From positions 1-31,164 of the IMG/VR virus record IMGVR_UViG_3300030098_003142: a stretch of 31,164 bases of DNA; one strand, written 5' to 3'. This DNA is from a virus. Both the position numbers and the translations under genes were made by a program. The notes beneath the pieces were generated by a model. It saw nothing but the letters and a program-made list of their open reading frames with translations. It had not been told where the DNA came from and made no database searches. Below, piece after piece: positions 17,452 to 24,130 of this stretch; position 1 is the stretch's first letter, and every line of letters begins with the position of its first letter.

Positions 17452-18045
17452 TCACCACTCCATTTTTAATTCAACAAATTCTTCTTTCTCTATACTAAAC
17501 GCCTTTAACATATTCTCTTGTCCATGTTTATATAAATCATATACTAATTTACAATCCTTAAGACAATAATCTACTACTTCCTGATATTCACCTTGTTTCC
17601 ATAACGCAGGGGCCATTACACTTTCTAATGATTTAGTTTCACCTAATGTATTATCTACTAAATTTTGAAGTCTAAATCTTTCCCCGTATTGTTTAGTTAA
17701 TTCTCTACTTGTATCAATATACTGCTTATCGTTTAAGAATTTTCTCACACAATAAATATCTAAAGAATCTCTTAAAACAGGTAAGTCAAACGCCGCTATA
17801 TTATGCCCTAATAACTTTTGCCCACTCTTATAAATATCATCTAAATCATATTTAAGTTGGCGCATGGGTAAGACTTGGGTATTTGACTTAGCAACAATTT
17901 TATCGGTTATATCTTTTTCGACATATATTTTCCCAATTTGTCCATCCCACGTTGCCACCGTCGAGATAACAAACATATGGGTATTTCCCCATCCTCCGAT
18001 TTCCGTAGATAAGTTCTTAGTTTCGATATCAAGGGCAATCACCAT
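17452..18045 (-). CDS. DEDDy 3'-5' exonuclease (PolB exonuclease-like domain)
   Basis: The product is 197 residues with all three exonuclease motifs: I, VIALDIETKN (DxE) at the N-terminus; II, LLGHNIAAFDLPVLRD (N...D) near residue 82-97; III, VDYCLKDCKLVYDLY (YxxxD) near 157-171. These bind two metal ions for 3'-5' removal of nucleotides. It has no polymerase domain, so it is a free-standing nuclease related to the DnaQ/PolB proofreading fold, perhaps for repair, recombination or primer trimming. The polymerase in this window keeps its own exonuclease domain, so this is an additional one. GTG 18054 gives three more residues but is part of the Shine-Dalgarno AAAGGTGAATAAA-ATG, so ATG 18045 is preferred. 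Confidence 0.8.
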   Translation of the reverse strand: MVIALDIETKNLSTEIGGWGNTHMFVISTVATWDGQIGKIYVEKDITDKIVAKSNTQVLPMRQLKYDLDDIYKSGQKLLGHNIAAFDLPVLRDSLDIYCVRKFLNDKQYIDTSRELTKQYGERFRLQNLVDNTLGETKSLESVMAPALWKQGEYQEVVDYCLKDCKLVYDLYKHGQENMLKAFSIEKEEFVELKMEW

Positions 18046-18046
18046 T

Positions 18047-18280
18047 TTATTCACCTTTTGTTCCCCAAAGTTTATTTAACTCTTTAGCCTCATCACTTCG
18101 GGTATCAGGTAATTCATAAGTTGGTCTAACCAAGAAAAATACTAAATTAGTACCGGCCACATTTACAACTGATGAAGCCATCCAACCTTCTTGGCCTTTA
18201 GCATTCAAAACTTCTGTTATGGCCTTTGGCCCCTTGTTAATATCGAAAACAATATAATCATTTTCATAAGTTACTTTCAT
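18047..18280 (-). CDS. DUF4177-like small protein
   Basis: The product is 77 residues. It has a beta-alpha-beta pattern with the segment VLNAKGQEGWMASSVVNVAG followed by TNLVFFLVRP, close to the LNxLGxEGWELVSV...FKR pattern of DUF4177 proteins, whose function is unknown. The start has a strong AAGGAGGAAGATGTAA-ATG ribosome site. The stop at 18047 falls 2 bases short of the next gene's preferred start, indicating coupling. It overlaps the end of the upstream ATPase gene by 17 bases. Confidence 0.55.
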   Translation of the reverse strand: MKVTYENDYIVFDINKGPKAITEVLNAKGQEGWMASSVVNVAGTNLVFFLVRPTYELPDTRSDEAKELNKLWGTKGE

Positions 18281-19715
18281 TTACATCTTCCTCCTTTATT
18301 TTAATCAAAATAGTTTTACCTGCCTTTTTAGATTCAAATTTATGTGAAATTTTTGGCCATACTCTGTAAAACCTTGCCTGTGGTACATGATAGCGTTGTT
18401 CCATATACACTCTTAGTTCTGCTTTATTAACATATCCGTCAATCTTATCCATTGAATTGAATGCTTCAATATAATCATTAACATTGATTTGTTCAGCAAC
18501 CGATGTTCTTTGAACCTTCAGGCTTGTAATCATCCAACCTACGAGGCTCATATAACCTTGACGCACAATCCATGAGGCTTGTCGTATATTTCGTGGAAAA
18601 ACCACCCATCTTTCTTCTTCTCTCCTATTCGGAGTTTCTGCAATTGTACACAATACTGCAAGTTTAGCAATATAAATTAAAGAATTGGTTTCAAACAAAC
18701 TAACAACTTTTCTTACTTCATCAGGAACCTTAGCCAAATATCTAACCATATTACTATATTCCAATTCAATCAAATCAAGGCAACCATCACTAAACGATAC
18801 AATCTTTTCTTTGTCACCTTCAAGTTCATTATATCTCTCAACAGTTAATGTCCACAGTTCAAACATATGTTTAGCAAAATCATTTGTAGGTTTCAATCTT
18901 TGCTTTGTTGTTCCTAATGACCTAATTAGTTCTCGGCGCATATCATCTAATACATGTTGAGGCACATCTCGAACATAAAGGAACATACGCTGTAATACAC
19001 CCTTTGTAGCAATAACATCAGTTAAGTGTTCAGGTACATAAGTTGTTGCCCAAACTGAACGCTGACAATCACAAATTAATTCTGGCCCGTGAGCCAATTT
19101 CTTTTTAATCTTATAACCATCAGTAGTTAGCGTATTCATAAACTTCTGAAAATAAGTAACTACATTTTCTTTGTGTGCAGATTTCTTAAAAATTCCACTT
19201 GATTCAAATTCATCAAATAAAGCCAAACCTGTTCCTTCTAATGCCCCATATACTTGCTTTTCTACTTCTTTCTCATCTGATTGAGGATGACCTTCTTCAC
19301 CGTAATGTTCATTCTTAACTGTTTTAACAGAACCAATTAAAGCGGCGTCTGTATAATCTACAACATCAAACATTGTAAAATAAGGGTCAGTTTCAGGTCG
19401 CCCTATTGCCGAATTAATATATTGAAATGTTTTCAAAGATACTTGAGTCATAAAATCGTTTAATACAGATTTACCACTTCGTGCAGTTTGAATCCAACCT
19501 ACATGAAATCTAGTATCTTCCTTAGTAAAGCCATAAGGGATAACACAATTATCCTTTATAATTTGTCCTAGTAAACAAAAGTATGCTAAAATTGCAGGGT
19601 ATTCATTATACCTAGAAACTTCAGCAAAAGTATTTGTCCACTTAACTACGCCCATTGGTAGTCTTTCATCTGCGGCCATATCGTTAATGTCTTGAATTTC
19701 ATAATTTTCCATCAT
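18264..19715 (-). CDS. AAA+ ATPase, probable replicative helicase (MCM-like)
   Basis: The product is 483 residues. A P-loop variant QTARSGKS (76-83) keeps the GKS but lacks the leading Gly. Walker B is GLALFDEFES (163-172). A sensor-1-like strand, RSVWATTY, is at 219-226, and an arginine-finger-like LQRMFLYVRD at 241-250. The order and spacing follow MCM helicases (GxxxxAKS, CIDEFDKM, RxSVLAAANP, LSRFDLIFVxxD), including a preceding helix-2-like region VVDYTDAALIGSV. The C-terminus (about 420-475) could be a winged helix. It lacks the MCM N-terminal OB/zinc domain. It would unwind DNA at the viral fork together with the neighbouring primase and polymerase. An alternative is a DUF3987-type ATPase. 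The start ATG 19715 follows AGAAGGTGAAACA and overlaps the upstream stop (ATGA). Confidence 0.6.
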   Translation of the reverse strand: MMENYEIQDINDMAADERLPMGVVKWTNTFAEVSRYNEYPAILAYFCLLGQIIKDNCVIPYGFTKEDTRFHVGWIQTARSGKSVLNDFMTQVSLKTFQYINSAIGRPETDPYFTMFDVVDYTDAALIGSVKTVKNEHYGEEGHPQSDEKEVEKQVYGALEGTGLALFDEFESSGIFKKSAHKENVVTYFQKFMNTLTTDGYKIKKKLAHGPELICDCQRSVWATTYVPEHLTDVIATKGVLQRMFLYVRDVPQHVLDDMRRELIRSLGTTKQRLKPTNDFAKHMFELWTLTVERYNELEGDKEKIVSFSDGCLDLIELEYSNMVRYLAKVPDEVRKVVSLFETNSLIYIAKLAVLCTIAETPNRREEERWVVFPRNIRQASWIVRQGYMSLVGWMITSLKVQRTSVAEQINVNDYIEAFNSMDKIDGYVNKAELRVYMEQRYHVPQARFYRVWPKISHKFESKKAGKTILIKIKEEDVNESNL

Positions 19716-20410
19716 TGTTTCACCTTCTCTTCCGAATTGAGAATATTGAGAATCCTGTCAGCGACAGTCTTTCCAATACCTTTAATTACTGTAATTTCGG
19801 ATGGCTTACAGTAACCAATTTCCATGATACACCCATGTTTATCTAGTAATTCTTGCGCTTTAGTTTGGCTAATGCCTTTAATTGAAGTGAGCATATCTAT
19901 TCTTACATCATCTGATGATACTCTCTTTAATGCACTAGGTTTAACAATATTCCTTTTGACTGGAATCATCTTTGCTAAAGTCACTAATTCTTCTGCGGCA
20001 TCTTCTACCGTATCTCGCCAAATTACATTTATTCCATAATCTAATCTAAGTCTACCAATTGCACCTTTAAATTGTAATGCTAATCTATTTTTAACTTGTT
20101 GTCTTGTCTGATTCGTGTCCATTTTCATATATTTAATTACTTTTGTTATTGCTTCATCAACTGTTCCATAAATTACTACAAAATTACTATTGAAATTTTT
20201 ATCCATATTGTCAACTTGTAACCACATTCTATTATTCATAATTGATTGTAAAAAATCTTGTGCGCTCTTTGCTTCAAAACAAGCATCTCCGATAACATAA
20301 TCTCCAACTTCTAACCATTCTTTTTTATTTAAAACATTTATTTTATTTGCCTTTCTAATAACTTCTGTACAAAAATCTGATTTTTCTCTACTATCTATAA
20401 TTAATTCCAT
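19712..20410 (-). CDS. ERCC4/XPF-family structure-specific endonuclease with C-terminal HhH
   Basis: The product is 232 residues. The N-terminal nuclease domain has IIDSREKSD (residues 4-12), VGDYVIGDACFEAKSAQDFL (35-54) and a helix region typical of ERCC4 nucleases. The usual ERK..D active-site block reads EAK..., so the middle Arg is Ala. The C-terminal about 60 residues contain two helix-hairpin-helix elements (SIKGISQTKAQELL and VIKGIGKTVADRIL) for binding branched DNA, as in archaeal XPF/Hef. It probably trims forks or recombination intermediates. An earlier start exists, but GGAGGTTTAATT-ATG clearly marks ATG 20410; the ribosome site lies in the last codons of the primase gene. Confidence 0.85.
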   Translation of the reverse strand: MELIIDSREKSDFCTEVIRKANKINVLNKKEWLEVGDYVIGDACFEAKSAQDFLQSIMNNRMWLQVDNMDKNFNSNFVVIYGTVDEAITKVIKYMKMDTNQTRQQVKNRLALQFKGAIGRLRLDYGINVIWRDTVEDAAEELVTLAKMIPVKRNIVKPSALKRVSSDDVRIDMLTSIKGISQTKAQELLDKHGCIMEIGYCKPSEITVIKGIGKTVADRILNILNSEEKVKQ

Positions 20411-20412
20411 AA

Positions 20413-21420
20413 TTAAACCTCCGGAAATCTCCAACATTTACCCACACAATAACCTTCACTAATTAATTTAGAACAGGTTGGTGCAATATATCCACCATCA
20501 TTATTGATTGTATACCAAGCATGATACCTTGTTACTTCTTCATCCCAATCTAACCAAACCCCATCATGTGATGCAATCTTTCTTAATTCATCCATCACCA
20601 TTTCTAATATTTTCAGATTATTTTCCATATCATATGATTTCTTATTATCTGCCAATAATGTTCTAAACCAAGAAACAAGATAATATCTGGCTTCATGGGT
20701 TGGATTTTCCACCATGATGCTATTATTCAAACAAGGTAAAATTGGAAGTTTCCCCACCTTCTCAACCGCACTAATTTCAACAGGTGCGACGGCAATAGAG
20801 GGGGCTTTAGGCCAAGCGACCTTACGATTTCCATACCTAACGAGCGGTGTATTACTCGGATTTAAAGATTTGGCTAAAACAGAACTCATCATACCCAAAT
20901 CCTCCTTTACTAATGGTATACAATATAAAAAATCTTCAGTGTTCATATTAACAGTTTTTGGTATTCTTCTTAATCTACGAGTTTGTACTCCTGATTTATC
21001 TAATGTCCCGTTAGTTGCCAATGGATATAATTTATAGAAAAACTGTTGAATATCTCTAATTGACTCCGCCACTTCACCCAATACAAACACATGAAACCCA
21101 TTTCCGCTAAAGTATATTTCATAACAGTAATCGTGTTCATCTAAATATCCCAAAACAGAATTAACATCTTGTAATGATAGTTCTAAATCTTTACCATGTG
21201 AATCAAAATCTAAAAATAACCTATCTAAAATCACAGATGAAACTACTGCTTGATTATCTCCAAATCTGCGGTAATCATATACACTTGTATAACAATTCAT
21301 TTTGTTATTAAACCTTTGTACAAATGTTGTAAACTCATCAAGGTTATTAACAATTTGCCTTTTCATCTGTCTTTTTCTAGTTAAATGGCTACCTGCCCAT
21401 ACTTCTCTTGGAAATTTCAT
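20413..21420 (-). CDS. DNA primase, PriS-like catalytic domain fused to PriL-like Fe-S domain
   Basis: The product is 335 residues. The N-terminal half is an archaeo-eukaryotic primase catalytic core: LDRLFLDFDSHG with D71 and D73, FSGNGFHVFV (104-113) and RRLRRIPKTVNMNT (148-161), covering the metal and nucleotide-binding motifs. The C-terminal half (about 225-335) looks like the large-subunit Fe-S domain: LPCLNNSI (C230), HEARYYLVSWFRTLL, and APTCSKLISEGYCVGKCW (C316, C325, C329), giving the four cysteines expected for a 4Fe-4S cluster. It would make primers for the viral polymerase. Cellular archaea encode PriS and PriL separately; fusions are known from some archaeal plasmids. The start has only a weak ribosome site. 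Confidence 0.8.
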   Translation of the reverse strand: MKFPREVWAGSHLTRKRQMKRQIVNNLDEFTTFVQRFNNKMNCYTSVYDYRRFGDNQAVVSSVILDRLFLDFDSHGKDLELSLQDVNSVLGYLDEHDYCYEIYFSGNGFHVFVLGEVAESIRDIQQFFYKLYPLATNGTLDKSGVQTRRLRRIPKTVNMNTEDFLYCIPLVKEDLGMMSSVLAKSLNPSNTPLVRYGNRKVAWPKAPSIAVAPVEISAVEKVGKLPILPCLNNSIMVENPTHEARYYLVSWFRTLLADNKKSYDMENNLKILEMVMDELRKIASHDGVWLDWDEEVTRYHAWYTINNDGGYIAPTCSKLISEGYCVGKCWRFPEV

Positions 21421-21833
21421 AGTCTTTTCACGCCCTTTGGCAAGTTAGTTCCATCATCACTCTTTATTGTTTCTTTTTCTTTATCGGCCTTAACTGCCTT
21501 CGGCTTAGGTAGAGGTGGTTGTTCCTCACTTATAGATTCGACCCTGTGCTTTTCCGGTTCGGGTGACTTAAATGAAACAGTAGCACTTTCAAAGTATTTT
21601 TGGAATGAATTAATAAATTCTTCTTGTAATACCCTTCTACATTCAGTTCGTATTACTTGACCAAAAGTATTATCAGCATCAACCTTTGAATGCCATACCA
21701 ATTCTAGAATTTCTCCTGTTGATAACTCACTATACATCTCATCAGCCAATTCTTGAGAAATTTCCTTTAGTTTTAACAATTTACTAAATTCCCAATTTCC
21801 TTCTCGGATAATCTTATCAATTTTCTCTTTCAA
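21417..21833 (-). CDS. Unknown protein with disordered C-terminus
   Basis: The product is about 138 residues. The first about 90 are helical (KEKIDKIIREGNWEFSKLLK and on), the last about 50 are a charged, Pro/Lys/Glu-rich, probably disordered tail (EEQPPLPKPKAVKADKEKE). No family was recognised. There is no nearby ATG. TTG 21833 lies 6 bases after GGAGGG and overlaps the upstream stop codon (TTGA), so it is the likely start; TTG 21839 sits directly on the ribosome site and is less likely. Its position between the primase and Cas4-like genes suggests a replication or recombination accessory role. Confidence 0.55.
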   Translation of the reverse strand: MKEKIDKIIREGNWEFSKLLKLKEISQELADEMYSELSTGEILELVWHSKVDADNTFGQVIRTECRRVLQEEFINSFQKYFESATVSFKSPEPEKHRVESISEEQPPLPKPKAVKADKEKETIKSDDGTNLPKGVKRL

Positions 21834-22774
21834 AACCAACCCTCCACTTTATTAGAATCAGCACTATAATTTAATGCTGACTCAACTGCCGCAGGACAAA
21901 TATCCTGATAACTACACCATACACATTTCTTATGGAAATATGAAGTGGGGAACTCATCTAATTCATAAGCATAAATCAAATCTGCAATAGACTTGAGCAT
22001 GGCTTTTTCTGAACGAGTATTTACATCTTCCAAATAAATATGATTACTTGCTGGATAATACCAACCCCACTTAGTAACTTCTCCTTCCCAATCCTTTGAG
22101 GTGTCCATCAGTAATTTGTAGAAGGACATTTCTCTTCGCATAGTAGTTTTCTTACTATCTTTCCATGCACCTGTCTTTAATTCAAAGGGGATATAAATAT
22201 CCCCACTCTTATAAATCCTGTCAATAATTCCCTGAAGGTGGACAATATAATCTCGATTGAGAGGTTTCTTAGGGTTAGTATTTCTAGGAATTAGAATTGT
22301 AGCATCCAACATTAATTCATTACCTGCTGGCAACCACGAATCTAATATCCCACTATCCTTAAAATCAATAAATCGCTGAGCCTCATAAGCCGCAATATCT
22401 GCGGTCATATCTGTATAGTCATCAATAGGAAACAATGAAGAGAAATAATCAACCAAATCTGAATAATTCATTGGTTCTGCCTTCTTAATATCAACATCAT
22501 TATAAAATGCTTCATATGAATCATGTATAACTGTTCCTTTTGTCATGGCTTCAGTTTGCTCTTGTGGCCTTCTATCCATATATGAATATTCATATTGTTT
22601 ATTACACCACTTAAATGAACCAAGTGAAGATTTCGTAATCTTCAAAATTGGCTTTGATGGGTCATCTGCCCATTCTGCATTCCATTGATATGTATATTCA
22701 TCATCATCTTTAGGTTCAGGTCGAACCCAATTTCCTTCATCATCTTCGTAACCGTATGTTCTAATATATGTCAT
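21830..22774 (-). CDS. Cas4/RecB-like PD-(D/E)XK nuclease with Fe-S cysteines
   Basis: The product is 314 residues. Motifs in order: SSLGSFKWCNKQYEYSYM with Cys57; GTVIHDSYEAFY with His84; LQGIIDRIYKSGDIYIPFEL (D185) running into ELKTG (E198, K200); MRREMSFYKLL, the helix that usually carries QxxxY; and CVWCSYQDIC with C284, C287 and C293. The four cysteines should hold a 4Fe-4S cluster as in Cas4 and AddB. No CRISPR array or cas1/2 is present in the window, so it is a stand-alone nuclease, as in many archaeal viruses, likely processing DNA ends or recombination intermediates. The first about 45 residues are an acidic, Trp/Tyr-rich extension. It starts at ATGA overlapping the PolB C-part. Confidence 0.85.
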   Translation of the reverse strand: MTYIRTYGYEDDEGNWVRPEPKDDDEYTYQWNAEWADDPSKPILKITKSSLGSFKWCNKQYEYSYMDRRPQEQTEAMTKGTVIHDSYEAFYNDVDIKKAEPMNYSDLVDYFSSLFPIDDYTDMTADIAAYEAQRFIDFKDSGILDSWLPAGNELMLDATILIPRNTNPKKPLNRDYIVHLQGIIDRIYKSGDIYIPFELKTGAWKDSKKTTMRREMSFYKLLMDTSKDWEGEVTKWGWYYPASNHIYLEDVNTRSEKAMLKSIADLIYAYELDEFPTSYFHKKCVWCSYQDICPAAVESALNYSADSNKVEGWF

Positions 22775-23580
22775 TCTTCTTCACTTCCTAACCAATCGCT
22801 TAGATTTCTTTGATTTTCATCTATCATGAAATCTTTTATATTCCAACCCATCGCGTTGAAAATGGGTATTGCTTTCTTGACTACTGATTTGTAGGCATAA
22901 GCATCCCAATTAGGGAGGCATAAACCTTCAAATTCTTTTATTTCTTTAACAGAAACAAATTTCGCCAATCTATCTTTTGAGCCATCAGGCAACATAAACC
23001 ATTGTGGCCCTTCAATATGTCTACATTCCATATACAAAAATGCATCAGTTATTGGGTCATCAACATTAATATGTTGGTTATAATAACAGACCCCTGCTAT
23101 TCCACTCGACACAGATTTGTAACTACTTAAGGCTTGTCGTACTCTTCCTCTTTTGATAACATCAGTTAATGGTATTCTTCCCTTTTTAACATCATTATAT
23201 GTCTTTTTACAATAGGACATAACTTCATCATAAGGAGTAACTGAAGCCCACATTTGTAGCAAATTCTTTTGAAACTCTTTTCCAATTTTATTTTCACTAA
23301 TTCTCTTCATTGAAAAACCTGTTACAATGAACTCAGGTTCATCTAAATATTTACCATCTTTCCAAGAAATAAAACCTGCGTTTCTATTCTTTGTACAACC
23401 CACACCTAATGATTGATAAAACTTCTCAAATTCAAGTTGCACCGGATGGTGTTCTAAACCGAGTAAATTTGGAAATAATTCTTGAACATGACTATTCACT
23501 TCTTTACAAATTTTCTCAGCCTTTTCTACATTCTCAATAGGGACATAGATTGAATCTGTATGTGCATAAACTACTTTCAT
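22771..23580 (-). CDS. polB: Family B DNA polymerase, C-terminal part (motif C, thumb)
   Basis: The product is 269 residues. It begins almost directly with motif C (MKVVYAHTDSIYV): the usual YGDTDS reads YAHTDS, so the first Asp is His while the second, metal-binding Asp is kept. Next come CTKNRNAGFI (KKRYA-like), EPEFIVTGFSMKR and the thumb-region RIPLTDVIKRGRVRQALSSY with YKSVSSGIAG. The C-terminus QRNLSDWLGSEEE contains a PCNA-binding (PIP) box of archaeal type (QxxLxxWL, residues 257-264). It has its own strong ribosome site (AAAGGAGGAATTAG-ATG), so it is made separately and must associate with the N-part to form an active enzyme. The residues missing from this part are all present in the 24130-25749 gene. 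Confidence 0.9.
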   Translation of the reverse strand: MKVVYAHTDSIYVPIENVEKAEKICKEVNSHVQELFPNLLGLEHHPVQLEFEKFYQSLGVGCTKNRNAGFISWKDGKYLDEPEFIVTGFSMKRISENKIGKEFQKNLLQMWASVTPYDEVMSYCKKTYNDVKKGRIPLTDVIKRGRVRQALSSYKSVSSGIAGVCYYNQHINVDDPITDAFLYMECRHIEGPQWFMLPDGSKDRLAKFVSVKEIKEFEGLCLPNWDAYAYKSVVKKAIPIFNAMGWNIKDFMIDENQRNLSDWLGSEEE

Positions 23581-23876
23581 TCTAATTCCTCCTTTACTTG
23601 TAATAACTCTTCAATTAGTATATCAGTCGCCTTGATATATTGTGTGTAATCTATATGTGAAAACTGCAAATTTGGCCACTCATTAATTATGTAAAATAAA
23701 GCCCGTGTTCTTTTTTTTGCTATGCGAAATTGTTTCAATTTTTCACAATGGACTGAACAAAATTCACAGCGATTGTTGTTAGGTCTATCAGTTACGTCCG
23801 TTTCCTGAAGGACATGAGTATGCCCCGCGCAAGGTTTTCCGTTTGCCGATTTACCACTACAAATAAAAGAACTCAT
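23577..23876 (-). CDS. Zinc-finger protein inserted between the polymerase halves
   Basis: The product is 99 residues. The N-terminal half has a cysteine/histidine array: C6, C16, H19/H21 and CEFCSVHCEKL (C37, C40, H43, C44), probably a treble-clef-type zinc site. The C-terminal half is helical (TQYIKATDILIEELLQVKEE). It ends at 23577, overlapping PolB C-part by 4 bases (ATGA). No known family was identified; an HNH nuclease is not clearly supported, since no His-Asn-His order is visible. It is one of two small genes that separate the polymerase halves and may bind nucleic acid. Confidence 0.6.
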   Translation of the reverse strand: MSSFICSGKSANGKPCAGHTHVLQETDVTDRPNNNRCEFCSVHCEKLKQFRIAKKRTRALFYIINEWPNLQFSHIDYTQYIKATDILIEELLQVKEELE

Positions 23877-24130
23877 TTTTCTTCATCTCCTATATATTCC
23901 CATATTGTTCTAGTATCACTATGAGTATATCTCTCTTTAACGACAATTTCCTTGTCTGACCGTATAAGATTATGGCATCTATTCATACAAACTTTAGGGC
24001 TTTTAGTAACTCTTTTACCTTCGCTATTTGGATAAGAGTTTAATCTATCAGCCATTTGTTTGGTAGTAAATACCTTTAATTCTTTGGCTACTTTATTAAG
24101 TCTTTTTCTCATTATTTTATGTCTAGGCAT
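23873..24130 (-). CDS. Small winged-helix-like basic protein between the polymerase halves
   Basis: The product is 85 residues, basic at the N-terminus (MPRHKIMRKRLNKVAKELKV). It has a helix-turn-helix-like stretch, FTTKQMADRLNSYPNSEGKR, followed by a helix and a beta wing (KEIVVKERYTHSDTRTIWEY). This suggests a winged-helix DNA-binding protein. Start and stop are fused to neighbours: TAATG with PolB N-part and an ATGA overlap with the zinc-finger gene. Its ribosome site (CAGGAGATGG) lies in the last codons of PolB N-part. The family is unidentified; it might be a viral regulator or a remnant of a mobile element. Confidence 0.55.
   Translation of the reverse strand: MPRHKIMRKRLNKVAKELKVFTTKQMADRLNSYPNSEGKRVTKSPKVCMNRCHNLIRSDKEIVVKERYTHSDTRTIWEYIGDEEK

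Noticed and set aside
23577-24130. Intein or split intein within the polymerase
   Set aside because: The N-part ends without an intein start (no Cys/Ser splice junction block), the C-part begins with its own Met and ribosome site, and the two inserted genes have their own starts and stops and no Hint motifs.
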